In this document: positions 25,350-35,442 of the stretch, one piece after another
Position numbering within the stretch: position 1 is the first letter of the stretch
Layout: each line of letters starts with the position of its first letter
Assembly (NCBI RefSeq): GCF_003951285.1
Contig: NZ_RXFQ01000005.1
Coordinates: forward strand, 304,501-368,500
Reading direction: 5' to 3'
Length of the DNA: 64,000 bases
Source: Variovorax beijingensis
GTDB lineage: Bacteria; Pseudomonadota; Gammaproteobacteria; Burkholderiales; Burkholderiaceae_C
Program-made: the position numbers and the translations under genes
Notes under the pieces: model-generated
What the model saw: only the letters and a program-made list of their open reading frames with translations
Databases searched by the model: none
What the model was told of the DNA's origin: nothing

Positions 25350-26636
25350 ATGCCTCTCCTGCATGTTTCGCGTCAATCGTCGTTCTCGCCGCGCCTCGCG
25401 ATCGTGGCCGCTGCTGTGGTGTTGGTGCTCGCGGCCTGTTCCAAGGGCGATGCGCCTGCCGGCCCGGGTGGCGCGGGCGGCGGCGCCCCGCCGGCACCCG
25501 AGGTGGGCGTGGTGGTGGCCGCGCCAACCGACGTGGGCCTGGTGACCGAACTGCCGGGCCGGCTCGAGGCCTCGCGCGTGGCGCAGGTTCGCGCCCGCGC
25601 CTCGGGCATCCTGCTGAAGCGCGAGTTCCGCGAAGGCAGCGACGTGAAGGCCGGCCAGTTGCTGTTCCGCATCGACCCGGCACCGCTGGTGGCCGCCGCG
25701 CAGAACGCGCAGGCCACGCTGGCGCGCGCCGAAGCCAACGCGGTGCAGGCCAAGGCACTGGCCGACCGCTACAAGCCGCTGGTCGAGGCCAACGCGGTGA
25801 GCAAGCAGGAATACGCGACGGCCGTGGCCTCGCAAAAGACGGCCGAGGCCGACGTGGCCGCCGGCCGCGCCGCGGTGCAGACGGCCAAGATCAACCTGGG
25901 CTACGCCGACGTGACCTCGCCCATTGCCGGCCGCATCGGCCGCGCGCTGGTGACCGAGGGCGCGCTGGTGGGCCAGGGCGACGCGACCGAGCTGGCCGTG
26001 GTGCAGCAGATCAACCCGATGTACGTGAACTTCACGCAGTCGGCGTCCGACGTGCTGAAGCTGCGCCGCGCACTGGCGGCCGGCCAGTACAAGCGCGCCA
26101 ACGGCGAAGAGGCGGCCAGCGTGAACGTGGTGCTGGAAGACGGCACCGACTACGCGCTGCCCGGCAAGCTGCTGTTCTCCGACCTGACGGTGGATTCGAC
26201 CACCGGCCAGGTCACGCTGCGCGCCGAGGTGCCCAACCCGAAGGGCGAACTGCTGCCGGGCCTGTACGTGCGCGTGCGGCTGGAGCAGGCGCAGGCGACC
26301 AACGCGATCACGGTGCCGCAGCAGGCCGTGACGCGCACGCAGCAGGGCGACACGCTGTCGGTGGTGAGCGCCGACGGCAAGATCAGCCAGCGCACGGTGA
26401 AGATCAGCGCCGCCAAGGACAACCAGTGGGTGGTGCTCGACGGCCTGAAGGCCGGCGAACAGGTGATGGTCGACGGCTTCCAGAAGCTGCAGATGATGCC
26501 GCCCGGCACGCCGGTGAAGGCTGTGCCCTGGAAGAAGCCCGCGCCCAACGGCGCGGCACAACCGGCAGCGCCGGCGGCGTCTGCCGCGGCGGCGCCAGCG
26601 AGCGGTCCGGCGCCTGCCACGGCCGAGAAGAAGTAA
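25350..26636 (+). CDS. RND efflux periplasmic adaptor lipoprotein (AcrA/MexA type)
   Basis: A 428-residue membrane fusion protein linking the inner-membrane pump to the outer-membrane channel. The signal ends in the lipobox LVLAACS, so it is lipid-anchored. The lipoyl/beta-barrel halves are seen in RLEASRVAQVRARASGILLK and KINLGYADVTSPIAGRIGR, with the alpha-helical hairpin between them (AQNAQATLARAEANAVQAKA). The C-terminal tail is Ala/Pro-rich. The ATG at 25350 gives a compact signal peptide; the upstream ATG at 25299 does not. It is the first gene of a three-gene pump operon opposite its TetR repressor. Confidence 0.92.
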   Translation: MPLLHVSRQSSFSPRLAIVAAAVVLVLAACSKGDAPAGPGGAGGGAPPAPEVGVVVAAPTDVGLVTELPGRLEASRVAQVRARASGILLKREFREGSDVKAGQLLFRIDPAPLVAAAQNAQATLARAEANAVQAKALADRYKPLVEANAVSKQEYATAVASQKTAEADVAAGRAAVQTAKINLGYADVTSPIAGRIGRALVTEGALVGQGDATELAVVQQINPMYVNFTQSASDVLKLRRALAAGQYKRANGEEAASVNVVLEDGTDYALPGKLLFSDLTVDSTTGQVTLRAEVPNPKGELLPGLYVRVRLEQAQATNAITVPQQAVTRTQQGDTLSVVSADGKISQRTVKISAAKDNQWVVLDGLKAGEQVMVDGFQKLQMMPPGTPVKAVPWKKPAPNGAAQPAAPAASAAAAPASGPAPATAEKK

Positions 26637-26652
26637 TCAGGAGCGCGCCCGC

Positions 26653-29600
26653 ATGGCCAAATTCTTTATCGACCGACCGATCTTCGCCTGGGTGATCGCG
26701 CTGTTCATCCTGGTGGGGGGCAGTGTCGCCATCACCCAGCTGCCGATTTCGCAGTACCCGCCGGTGGCTCCACCGGCCATCGTGATCAACGTCGCCTACC
26801 CTGGCGCCTCGGCCCAGACGCTGGAGGACAGCGTGCTGTCCGTGATCGAGCGCGAGATGAACGGCTCGCCAGGCCTGATCTACATGGAATCGGTGGCCCA
26901 GGCCGACGGCACGGGCACCATCACCATCAGCTTCGAGGCCGGCACCAACGACGACCTCGCGCAGGTGGACGTGCAGAACCGGCTCTCGCGCGCCACGCCG
27001 CGCCTGCCGGCGGCGGTGACGCAGCAGGGCGTGCGCGTGGACAAGTCGCGCGACAACTTCCTGATGTTCGTGATGCTGTCTTCGGACAATCCCGCCTTCG
27101 ACCCCATTGCGCTCGGCGACTATGCCGCGCGCAACGTGGTGCCGGAACTGCAGCGCGTGGTCGGCGTGGGCCAGGCCCAGCTGTTCGGCTCCGAAAACGC
27201 GATGCGCATCTGGATCGATCCGGCCAAGCTGCAGGGCTTCAACCTGTCGGCCACGGACGTGAACAACGCGATCCGCGCGCAGAACGCGCAGGTGTCCTCG
27301 GGCACGCTGGGCGACCTGCCCAACATTCCCGGCCAGGCCATTGCGGCCACGGTGGTGGTGAACGGCCAGCTGGCCAACGTGGAGCAGTTCCAGAACATCG
27401 TGCTGCGCGCCAACACCGACGGCTCGACCGTGCGGCTGAAGGACGTGGCGCGGGTGGAGCTGGGCGGCCAGTCGTATGCCACCTCGGCGCGTTTGAACGG
27501 CGTGCCGGCGGTGGGCATTGGCGTGCAGCCCACGCCCAACGGCAACGCGCTGGAGTCGGCCAAGGCGATCCGCGCCAAGATGACGGAGCTTGCCCGCTTC
27601 TTCCCGCAGGGCGTGAAGTGGGACATTCCGTACGACAGCTCGCGCTTCGTGCAGATCTCGATCACCGAAGTGGTCAAGACGCTGCTGGAAGCGGTGGCGC
27701 TGGTGTTCGTGGTGATGTTCCTGTTCCTGCAGAACTGGCGCTACACGATCATCCCGACCATCGTGGTGCCGATTGCGCTGTTGGGCACCTTTGCCATGCT
27801 GCTTGCAATGGGCTTCTCGATCAACGTGCTGACCATGTTCGGCATGGTGCTGGTGATCGGCATCGTGGTGGACGACGCCATCGTGGTGGTGGAGAACGTC
27901 GAGCGCATCATGAGCGAGGAGGGGCTGTCGCCGCTCGAAGCCACGCGCAAGGCCATGAAGCAGATCTCGGGCGCCATCATCGGCGTGACCGTGGTGCTGA
28001 TCTCGGTGTTTGTGCCGCTGGCGTTCTTCGCGGGCTCCACGGGCAACATCTACCGCCAGTTCTCGGCGGTGATGGTGACCTCGATCGCCTTCTCGGCCTT
28101 CATGGCGCTGTCGCTCACGCCCGCGCTGTGCGCCACGCTGCTCAAGCCGGTGGAAGCGGGCCACCACCACGAGAAGACCGGCTTCTTCGGCTGGTTCAAC
28201 CGCGGCTTCACGCGCACGGCCAAGGGCTATGAAAGCCTGGTCGCACGCATCCTGCGCCGCGCCACGCGCTACCTGATCATCTACGTGGCGATCATCGGCG
28301 CGGTGGTGTACACCTACACGCACCTGCCAAGCTCGTTCCTGCCGGCGGAAGACCAGGGCAACATCATCGTGAACGTGCAGCTGCCCCCGGGTGCCACGCA
28401 GGAGCGGGCGCTGTCGGTCATGCAGCAGGTCGAGGGCTTCATCCTGAAGCAGCCTGAAGTGCAGAGCATGGTGGGCGTGATGGGCTTCAGCTTCTCGGGC
28501 CAGGGGCAGAACGCGGGCCTTGCCTTCGTGACGCTGAAGGACTGGGAAGAGCGCAAGGACCCGGCCCATTCGGCCAGCGCCCTTGCGGGCCGCGCCTTCG
28601 GTGCGCTCTCGGGCATTCGCGACGCGTTCATCTACCCGCTGAGCCCGCCGCCCATTCCTGAACTGGGCAATGCGAGCGGCTTCAGCTTCCGGCTGCAGGA
28701 CCGCTCGGGCGCGGGCCACGAGGCGCTGATCAACGCGCGCAACCAGCTGCTGGGCATGGCCTCGCAGAGCAAGATCCTGTCGCAGGTGCGCCCCGACGGC
28801 CTGGAAGACGCGCCGCAGCTGCAGATCGACATCGACCGCGACAAGGCCAGCGCGCTGGGCGTGACCTTCGACGCGATCAATGCCACGCTGTCGACGGGCC
28901 TGGGTTCGAGCTACATCAACGACTTTCCGAACCGCGGCCGCCTGCAGCGCGTGGTGGTGCAGGCCGATGCGCCGGCGCGCATGCAGCCCGACGACCTGCT
29001 GCGGCTGAACGCCAGCAACACGCAGGGCCAGCCGGTGCCGCTGTCGGCGTTTGCGACCACCAAGTGGGTCAAGGGCGCCACGCAGACGGTGCGCTACAAC
29101 GGCTACCCGGCCATCCGCATCAGCGGCGACGCCGCCGCGGGCTTCAGCACGGGCGCCGCCATGGCCGAGATGGAAAAGCTCGCCAGCCAATTGCCGCAGG
29201 GCTTCGGCTTTGAATGGACGGGCCAGTCGCGCGAAGAAAAGCTCGCGGGCTCGCAGGCGATCATCCTGTACGGCTTTGCGATTCTGGCGGTGTTCCTGTG
29301 CCTGGCCGCGCTGTACGAGAGCTGGTCGATCCCGCTGTCGGTGATCCTGGTGGTGCCGCTGGGCGTGCTGGGGGTGCTGCTGGCGACCATGCTGCGCGCC
29401 TACTCGAACGACGTGTACTTCCAGGTGGGGCTGATCACCATCATCGGCCTCTCGGCGAAGAACGCGATCCTGATTATCGAGTTTGCGAAGGACCTGCAGG
29501 CGCAGGGCAAGGGCATCGTCGAATCGGCGCTGGCCGCGGCCCACCTGCGGTTCCGCCCGATCATCATGACCTCGCTGGCCTTCGGCCTGGGCGTGGTGCC

Positions 29601-29817
29601 GCTGGTGCTCGCCTCGGGGGCCGGCTCGGCCAGCCAGCGCGCCATCGGCACGGGTGTGCTCGGCGGCATGGTGACGGGCACGGCGCTGGCCGTGATCTTC
29701 GTGCCGGTGTTCTTCGTGGTGGTGCGCAGCCTGTTCAAGGGCAGTGCGCGCCAGCATGAAGCCGACAAGCGGCACGCGGAAGCAGCCGGCATCACGGAAG
29801 AAAAAGCACATGACTAA
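26653..29817 (+). CDS. RND multidrug efflux permease (AcrB/MexB, HAE1 family)
   Basis: A 1054-residue inner-membrane proton-drug antiporter of normal HAE1 length. It starts MAKFFIDRPIFAWVIALFIL like AcrB. The proton-relay pair lies in GIVVDDAIVVVENVERIM (TM4), and the TM10 lysine in GLSAKNAILIIEFAKDL. Two large periplasmic loops carry the porter and docking domains (SPGLIYMESVAQADG, GQGQNAGLAFVTLKDW). It sits 16 bases after the adaptor and overlaps the channel gene by eight bases. The pump probably exports hydrophobic drugs, solvents or detergents; specificity cannot be read off. Confidence 0.94.
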   Translation: MAKFFIDRPIFAWVIALFILVGGSVAITQLPISQYPPVAPPAIVINVAYPGASAQTLEDSVLSVIEREMNGSPGLIYMESVAQADGTGTITISFEAGTNDDLAQVDVQNRLSRATPRLPAAVTQQGVRVDKSRDNFLMFVMLSSDNPAFDPIALGDYAARNVVPELQRVVGVGQAQLFGSENAMRIWIDPAKLQGFNLSATDVNNAIRAQNAQVSSGTLGDLPNIPGQAIAATVVVNGQLANVEQFQNIVLRANTDGSTVRLKDVARVELGGQSYATSARLNGVPAVGIGVQPTPNGNALESAKAIRAKMTELARFFPQGVKWDIPYDSSRFVQISITEVVKTLLEAVALVFVVMFLFLQNWRYTIIPTIVVPIALLGTFAMLLAMGFSINVLTMFGMVLVIGIVVDDAIVVVENVERIMSEEGLSPLEATRKAMKQISGAIIGVTVVLISVFVPLAFFAGSTGNIYRQFSAVMVTSIAFSAFMALSLTPALCATLLKPVEAGHHHEKTGFFGWFNRGFTRTAKGYESLVARILRRATRYLIIYVAIIGAVVYTYTHLPSSFLPAEDQGNIIVNVQLPPGATQERALSVMQQVEGFILKQPEVQSMVGVMGFSFSGQGQNAGLAFVTLKDWEERKDPAHSASALAGRAFGALSGIRDAFIYPLSPPPIPELGNASGFSFRLQDRSGAGHEALINARNQLLGMASQSKILSQVRPDGLEDAPQLQIDIDRDKASALGVTFDAINATLSTGLGSSYINDFPNRGRLQRVVVQADAPARMQPDDLLRLNASNTQGQPVPLSAFATTKWVKGATQTVRYNGYPAIRISGDAAAGFSTGAAMAEMEKLASQLPQGFGFEWTGQSREEKLAGSQAIILYGFAILAVFLCLAALYESWSIPLSVILVVPLGVLGVLLATMLRAYSNDVYFQVGLITIIGLSAKNAILIIEFAKDLQAQGKGIVESALAAAHLRFRPIIMTSLAFGLGVVPLVLASGAGSASQRAIGTGVLGGMVTGTALAVIFVPVFFVVVRSLFKGSARQHEADKRHAEAAGITEEKAHD

Positions 29818-31234
29818 GAAACTGATTCCCACAGCCTTGGCCGCGGCAATGCTGCTGGCCGGCTGCTCGCTGATTCCGACCTACGAGCGCCCGGCGGCGC
29901 CGGTGCCCACCACCTACCCGGGCGACCCGGCGCAGCCGGCCGGCCAGGCCGCGGCGGCCGTGCCGTGGGAAGACTTCTTCACCGATGCGCGGCTGAACGG
30001 GCTGATCCGCACCGCGCTCGCGAACAACCGCGACCTGCGCGTGTCGGTGCTCAACATCGAGCAGGCGCGCGCGCAGTTCCAGATCGAGCGCTCGGCGCTG
30101 TTCCCGGCGCTGGGCCTGACGGGCAGCGGCTCGCGCTCGAGCCCCAACCCCTACCAGGCCTTCGACAGCAGCGTGGGCAGCGTGTCGTCGCAGTACAGCG
30201 TGAACCTGGGCGTGACGGCCTGGGAGATCGACTTCTTCGGCCGCATCCGCGCGCTGAAGGACCAGGCGCTGGCGCAGTACCTGGCCACCGAGGAATCGCG
30301 CAAGGCCGCGCAGGTGAGCCTGATCGCCGCGGTGGCCACCGGCTGGCTCACGCTGATTGCCGACGACGAGCTGCTCGAACTCACGCGCCAGACGCTGGTC
30401 ACGCGCGAAGAGTCGGTGCGCCTGACCAAGATGCGCTTCGACAACGGCGTGTCGTCCGAGCTCGACTTCCAGGCCGCGAACTCGCTGGCCGAAACCGCGC
30501 GCGCCTCGTATGCGCAGCAGCAGCGCACGCGCATGCAGGACGAGAACGCGCTCGCCCTGCTGCTGGGCGCGCCGGTTCCGGCCGACGCCACCGCGGGCGG
30601 CATCAAGGGGCTGGACAGCGTCAAGCCGATGCCCGACGTGCCGGCGGGCCTGCCCTCCGACCTGCTGGCCGAGCGGCCCGACATCCGCGCCGCCGAGCAG
30701 CAGCTGATTGCGGCCAACGCCAACATCGGCGCGGCGCGCGCCAACTTCTTCCCGCGCGTCTCGCTCACCACCACGCTGGGCACCGCGAGCAGCGAGTTCT
30801 CGGGCCTGTTCGACAGCGGCTCCAAGGCCTGGTCGTTCGCGCCGTCGGTCACGCTGCCGATCTTCGATGCGGGCCGCAACCGGGCCACGCTCGACTCGGC
30901 CAAGGCGGGGCGCGAGATTGCCGTGGCCCAGTACGAGAAGTCGATCCAGACCGCGTTCCGCGAAGTGGCCGACGCCCTGGCCGGCCGCGCCACGCTGGGC
31001 GAGCAGGTGCGCGCGCAGCGCGCGCAGGCCGATGCCGAGGCGGTGCGCTTCAGGCTCTCGGACATGCGCTACCGCAACGGCATTGCCAGCGCGCTCGACC
31101 TGCTCGATGCGCAGCGCTCGCTGTACACGGCGCAGCAATCGGCGGTCACCACGCGGCTCCTGCAACTGCAGAACCAGGTCACGCTCTACAAGACCTTGGG
31201 CGGCGGCTGGGCCACGCAAGGCAGCAAGGGCTGA
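29810..31234 (+). CDS. Outer-membrane efflux channel lipoprotein (NodT/OprM family)
   Basis: A 474-residue TolC-like channel. The signal peptide ends with lipobox LLAGCS, then the YERPAAPVPTTYPG start typical of OprM/TtgC proteins. Two structural repeats are visible, each with the AExxLIAAxANIGAARANFFP-like core, seen here as a segment beginning RAAEQQLIAANANIGAA. The ATG at 29810 overlaps the permease stop and gives the lipoprotein signal. It completes a tripartite pump with the adaptor and permease upstream. Confidence 0.92.
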   Translation: MTKKLIPTALAAAMLLAGCSLIPTYERPAAPVPTTYPGDPAQPAGQAAAAVPWEDFFTDARLNGLIRTALANNRDLRVSVLNIEQARAQFQIERSALFPALGLTGSGSRSSPNPYQAFDSSVGSVSSQYSVNLGVTAWEIDFFGRIRALKDQALAQYLATEESRKAAQVSLIAAVATGWLTLIADDELLELTRQTLVTREESVRLTKMRFDNGVSSELDFQAANSLAETARASYAQQQRTRMQDENALALLLGAPVPADATAGGIKGLDSVKPMPDVPAGLPSDLLAERPDIRAAEQQLIAANANIGAARANFFPRVSLTTTLGTASSEFSGLFDSGSKAWSFAPSVTLPIFDAGRNRATLDSAKAGREIAVAQYEKSIQTAFREVADALAGRATLGEQVRAQRAQADAEAVRFRLSDMRYRNGIASALDLLDAQRSLYTAQQSAVTTRLLQLQNQVTLYKTLGGGWATQGSKG

Positions 31235-31256
31235 GGCTTTCGCGCGACGGACTCGA

Positions 31257-31289
31257 AGAGGCCTTCCGTCCTTTGGGCGGAGGGCCTCT
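31257..31289 (+). terminator. Strong hairpin after the efflux operon
   Basis: AGAGGCCTTCCG (31257-31268) pairs with CGGAGGGCCTCT (31278-31289) over 12 bp with one G-U pair, and the loop is TCCTTTGGG. No T-run follows on either strand, so it may act as a weak terminator or transcript-end stabiliser. A perfect TATAAT starts two bases after the stem. Confidence 0.5.
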
Positions 31290-31290
31290 C

Positions 31291-31296
31291 TATAAT
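31291..31296 (+). promoter_or_regulatory. Candidate -10 box for the cytochrome c gene
   Basis: TATAAT in otherwise GC-rich DNA, 55 bases before the cytochrome start codon. A matching -35 at 16-18 bases would fall inside the hairpin (GTCCTT, 31268-31273), which is poor. This remains a plausible but unproven promoter. Confidence 0.4.
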
Positions 31297-31350
31297 CGCC
31301 GGTTGATTCGAAAAAGCCCCCCGACGAGCCCCCGTTAATTGAGGACGCCA

Positions 31351-31959
31351 ATGAGCGCAGACCCGCATTACCAGGCCAAAGAAGAAGCCCACACCGGCCC
31401 GATCAAGAACCCGAAGCAACTGCTGCTCGCGGTATTTTTTTCCTTCGTTGCACCCATCCTGATCATCGTGGGCCTTGTGGCCTATGTGGTTTCGGACAAC
31501 AAGCCCGCGGGCACGGCCGAGGGCGACAGCATGGCGCTGTACGGCGTGTCGCAGGACACGCGCGACCGCGAAGTGGCCGAGCGGCTCAAGAAGGTCGGCA
31601 CCATCGAGATCCGCGATGCCAACCGTCCGCTGGCAGCCGGCGATGCCGTCTTCAAGGCGCAGTGCGCGGCCTGCCACGCGCCGCCCGGCATTCCCGGCGC
31701 CCCGCACCTGAACGACGCGGCAGCCTGGGGCCCGCGCATCGGCCAGGGCTACGAAACGCTGCTCGACCATGCGCTGCATGGCAAGGGCGCGATGCCGGCC
31801 CAGGGCGGCGGCGACTTCGAAGACCTCGAAATCGGCCGTGCCGTGGTCTACCTGGCCAATGCCGGCGGCGCCAAGTTCCCGGTGCCCGAGCGTCCCGCGG
31901 CGGCTGCGGCTCCTGCCGATGGCGCGGCTTCGGCACCCGCAGCGGCTGCAAGCAAGTAA
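31351..31959 (+). CDS. Membrane-anchored mono-haem cytochrome c (c5-like)
   Basis: A 202-residue cytochrome. One N-terminal transmembrane helix (about residues 22-47, LLLAVFFSFVAPILIIVGLV) anchors a periplasmic class I domain. The haem motif is C105-A-A-C108-H109. M148 in KGAMPAQGG is the likely axial ligand, as in c5-type cytochromes where MPxxGG is usual. A low-complexity Ala/Pro tail closes the protein. The ATG at 31351 follows GAGG at proper spacing. It probably carries electrons to or from a respiratory complex; the partner is unknown. It is a single-gene unit with a terminator behind it. Confidence 0.88.
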   Translation: MSADPHYQAKEEAHTGPIKNPKQLLLAVFFSFVAPILIIVGLVAYVVSDNKPAGTAEGDSMALYGVSQDTRDREVAERLKKVGTIEIRDANRPLAAGDAVFKAQCAACHAPPGIPGAPHLNDAAAWGPRIGQGYETLLDHALHGKGAMPAQGGGDFEDLEIGRAVVYLANAGGAKFPVPERPAAAAAPADGAASAPAAAASK

Positions 31960-31980
31960 CGGGGCTCAGCCCTGAAGAGA

Positions 31981-32004
31981 AAGCCGGCTTCGAGCCGGCT
32001 TTTT
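31981..32004 (+). terminator. Rho-independent terminator after cytochrome c
   Basis: AAGCCGGCT, TCG loop, AGCCGGCTT, then a run of T. It is a compact 9-bp stem 22 bases after the cytochrome stop. It also has a fair T-rich tail on the other strand, so it may serve the convergent gene at 32026 as well. Confidence 0.85.
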
Positions 32005-32025
32005 CATGTCCGCTGCAAGCTGCAG

Positions 32026-32577
32026 CTACTCTTTTGATAGCACGACGAGCCGGCGCGCCGAAGGGCTCAGCACATGGCCGAAGCGCTGCGGCAGATCGGC
32101 CGCGTGCACCGGCTCGGGGGTCCACAGGCCCTGCTCCACCGCGTTGGCGGCAAGGCCCACGTCCTGCGTATGGACCAGCCCGAGCCCGAGGGGCGCCGCC
32201 AGGAAGAGGCGGCCCTGTTCGTCGAGCAGGCAGGCCGAGATGGCGCCCGCCGCCTGCCCGGTATGGGCCGTGGCGGCAAAGCCCGCGCCATCGGCAATGC
32301 GCCAGACGAAGGGCGCGGCCTCGAGTTCGACGTACACGCGCTGGGGGCCGTTCTGGAAGAACCACTGGCCTTCTTCGTCGTGGTCGTAGTTGCGCTGGAT
32401 GAAGTCGATCAGCTTCTCGTGCCGCAGCATCGAGCCCTTGGCCGCGGGAAAGGCGCCTTCGGCCTGCGTGCGGTCGTCGCGCATGTACCAGTTGCCGCGC
32501 GCGTCCAGGCCGAGCCAGCCGTAGCAGTGCGGCACGTTGGGCCACTTGGCGAGCGCCTGTTTGACGATGTCGTCCAT
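32026..32577 (-). CDS. Conserved DUF-family protein of Burkholderiales
   Basis: A 183-residue soluble protein beginning MDDIVKQALAKWPNVPHCYG, with GWLGLDARGNWYMRDDRTQA and NYDHDEEGQWFFQNGPQRVY following. I recognise this as a conserved beta-proteobacterial family annotated only as a domain of unknown function (a DUF2944/DUF2946-type entry, from memory and not certain). No signal peptide, membrane segment or known catalytic motif is visible. It lies 5 bases downstream of the YheT-like hydrolase on the same strand and probably shares its transcript. Confidence 0.75.
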   Translation of the reverse strand: MDDIVKQALAKWPNVPHCYGWLGLDARGNWYMRDDRTQAEGAFPAAKGSMLRHEKLIDFIQRNYDHDEEGQWFFQNGPQRVYVELEAAPFVWRIADGAGFAATAHTGQAAGAISACLLDEQGRLFLAAPLGLGLVHTQDVGLAANAVEQGLWTPEPVHAADLPQRFGHVLSPSARRLVVLSKE

Positions 32578-32582
32578 GGAAG

Positions 32583-33635
32583 CTATTTTGCGCGCGCCTG
32601 CGGCGGATTGGATGGTGCAAACCCGGCCAGCCAGCCGCCCACGCGCTCGGGCATGTCACGCACATGGCCGGGCGGCAGCCCGAGCGGAAAGCCCACGTGG
32701 CCGCCATGCGCGGGCTGCCACAGCGTGACGTGCGGACCGACCTCGCCGGGGCCGGGCAGGCTCCATGCCGGAATGAACGGATCGTTGAGCGCATTCACCA
32801 CCAGCGTGGGCACGCGGATCGCGCTCAGGTGCGGCTTGGACGAGCCCCGCGTCCAGTAGTCGTCGGTGTTGCGAAAGCCGTGCAGCGGCGCGGTGAACAC
32901 GTCGTCGAAGGCGTAGAGATCCTGCGCCGCGAGCAGCCGCTCGCGGTCGAACAGGCCGGGAAACTGCGCCAGCTTGGCCAGTGCCTTGGGCTTCATGGTC
33001 GCCAGGAACATGCGCGTGTAGACCAGCCGGTTGAAGCCGCGGCCAATGGCCGCGCCGCCGGCCGCCAGGTCGAGCGGCGCAGACACCGAAGCCACCGCAT
33101 TCACCCAGTCGCGGGCCGTGTCGCCGGCCTCGCAGGCCCAGCGCAGCAGCGCATTGCCGCCGAGCGAGACGCCCACGGCCAGCACCGGGCCGCCGCCGCG
33201 CTGTGCATGCTGGTCGCGCATGCGCTGCAGGATCCAGCCGATCTCCTCGTAGTCGCCCGAGTGGTAGGCGCGCGGCGCCAGGTTCATCTCGCCGCTGCAG
33301 CCGCGGAAATGCGGCACCGCATACGCCATGCCCTGCGCGGCGGCAAAGGCCGCGAAGGCTTCCGCATAGTGGCTGCGCGACGATCCCTCCAGCCCGTGGA
33401 ACAGCACCAGCAGCGGCTGCGGGCCGGGCAGGGACGCATCGACGAAGTCGACGTCGATGAAGTCGCCGTCGGGCGCGGTCCAGCGCTCGCGGCGGTAGGC
33501 GGGCGCGGGCCCCTCGAAGCGGCGGGCGTAGAGCGCCGGCCAGATGGTCTGCAGGTTGCCGCCGGGCAGCCAGCGCGGCGCCATGTAGCCCATGGCCGCA
33601 TGCAGGGAGGATGAAGGCGAGGCGTCGGCGGGCAT
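32583..33635 (-). CDS. YheT-family alpha/beta hydrolase
   Basis: A 350-residue hydrolase of the YheT/ABHD1-3 group. HGLEGSSRSHYAEAF is the characteristic oxyanion-hole region. The nucleophile elbow is VGVSLGGNALLRWA. The acid is in NALNDPFIPAW and the histidine in HGGHVGFP. WLPGGNLQTIWPAL at the N-terminus is a family signature. Members are carboxylester or lipid hydrolases of poorly defined substrate. It sits between the SnoaL-like gene upstream and the DUF gene downstream. Confidence 0.88.
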   Translation of the reverse strand: MPADASPSSSLHAAMGYMAPRWLPGGNLQTIWPALYARRFEGPAPAYRRERWTAPDGDFIDVDFVDASLPGPQPLLVLFHGLEGSSRSHYAEAFAAFAAAQGMAYAVPHFRGCSGEMNLAPRAYHSGDYEEIGWILQRMRDQHAQRGGGPVLAVGVSLGGNALLRWACEAGDTARDWVNAVASVSAPLDLAAGGAAIGRGFNRLVYTRMFLATMKPKALAKLAQFPGLFDRERLLAAQDLYAFDDVFTAPLHGFRNTDDYWTRGSSKPHLSAIRVPTLVVNALNDPFIPAWSLPGPGEVGPHVTLWQPAHGGHVGFPLGLPPGHVRDMPERVGGWLAGFAPSNPPQARAK

Positions 33636-33644
33636 CGCGTCGCC

Positions 33645-34097
33645 TCAGTGCAGGGTCTGGGGCAGCTCGTTCACGTCGCTGGGCTCGCGCGCGCTGCCGG
33701 GGCTCGCGTGGTGCGCCACCAGGCGCCATCCTTCGACGGTCTTGTGATAGACGTTGGTGGCCAGCACGAAGGCATGCTTGGGCCCTTCGGCGGTGAGCAC
33801 CTCGATGCGCTCGAGCACGTTGTGCACCGCGCTTGCCAATGATTCGATCTTGCGCACGCGCGCCGGCGTGGCATGGATGGCGCCGTTGCTGAACATCTGC
33901 TCGAAGGCCGCGCGGATCGCGGTGGCGCCCACCAGCCGGGGGCCGCCGGGATGCACGCAGAACACCTCGTCCTCGTCGGCCCAGCACGCCATCAGGGCAT
34001 CGATGTCGCCGCGCTGCAGCGCCTCGTAGAAGGCGGCTTCGATGTCGTCGGCAGTGCCGCCGATGGCCGCGGCGGCGCGGAGTGGGGTCTTGGGCAT
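33645..34097 (-). CDS. SnoaL/NTF2-like small protein
   Basis: A 150-residue cone-fold protein, with [22 protein letters not shown] and [19 protein letters not shown] in the first half and a DNVYHK-like strand motif ([20 protein letters not shown]) at the end. These match SnoaL-like/DUF4440 proteins, which include ketosteroid-isomerase relatives and many of unknown role. The ATG at 34097 is the family start; the frame upstream has no similarity. It is divergent from rutA but faces a 218-base region whose signals (RutR box, sigma-54 site) point at rutA. Confidence 0.8.
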   Translation of the reverse strand: MPKTPLRAAAAIGGTADDIEAAFYEALQRGDIDALMACWADEDEVFCVHPGGPRLVGATAIRAAFEQMFSNGAIHATPARVRKIESLASAVHNVLERIEVLTAEGPKHAFVLATNVYHKTVEGWRLVAHHASPGSAREPSDVNELPQTLH

Positions 34098-34197
34098 GGC
34101 GTGATTTTGCCGCGCGATCCATGACGCGGGGGCTGCACCGCTTTGGCCCTGCGGCGCACCGCGTTGCCGCAGCGCGGGCGGTTCGTCCGCTCCACTT

Positions 34198-34213
34198 TGG
34201 ACCAAATGGTCAA
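34198..34213. promoter_or_regulatory. RutR-type operator upstream of rutA
   Basis: TGGACCAAATGGTCAA differs at one base from the E. coli RutR consensus TTGACCA-N2-TGGTCAA. It lies 118 bases before rutA and 53 bases upstream of a sigma-54-type promoter. The regulator is encoded at the far end of the cluster. Confidence 0.85.
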
Positions 34214-34265
34214 AACACAACATCCGAAAACACTCAAGCCGTTGATTTCAAAAGGATTTTTCAAT

Positions 34266-34281
34266 TGGCACGGGCCATGCA
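34266..34281 (+). promoter_or_regulatory. Sigma-54 promoter of the rut operon
   Basis: TGGCACGGGCCATGCA matches the -24/-12 consensus TGGCACR-N4-TTGCW except for one base, with the required ten bases between GG and GC. It lies 35 bases before rutA. The E. coli rut operon is driven by sigma-54 and NtrC, so nitrogen limitation is the probable signal here too. Confidence 0.7.
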
Positions 34282-34315
34282 TAGGGCTTTGCAAACCCGC
34301 AACAGGAGCTTCTGC

Positions 34316-35428
<1,113 letters not shown>

Positions 35429-35442
35429 AAGGAACGACGCGC

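Noticed and set aside
26404..29832. 1142-codon antisense frame opposite the RND permease
   Set aside because: Composition is His/Arg/Gln-rich and meaningless, and the sense strand encodes a full-length AcrB-type pump.
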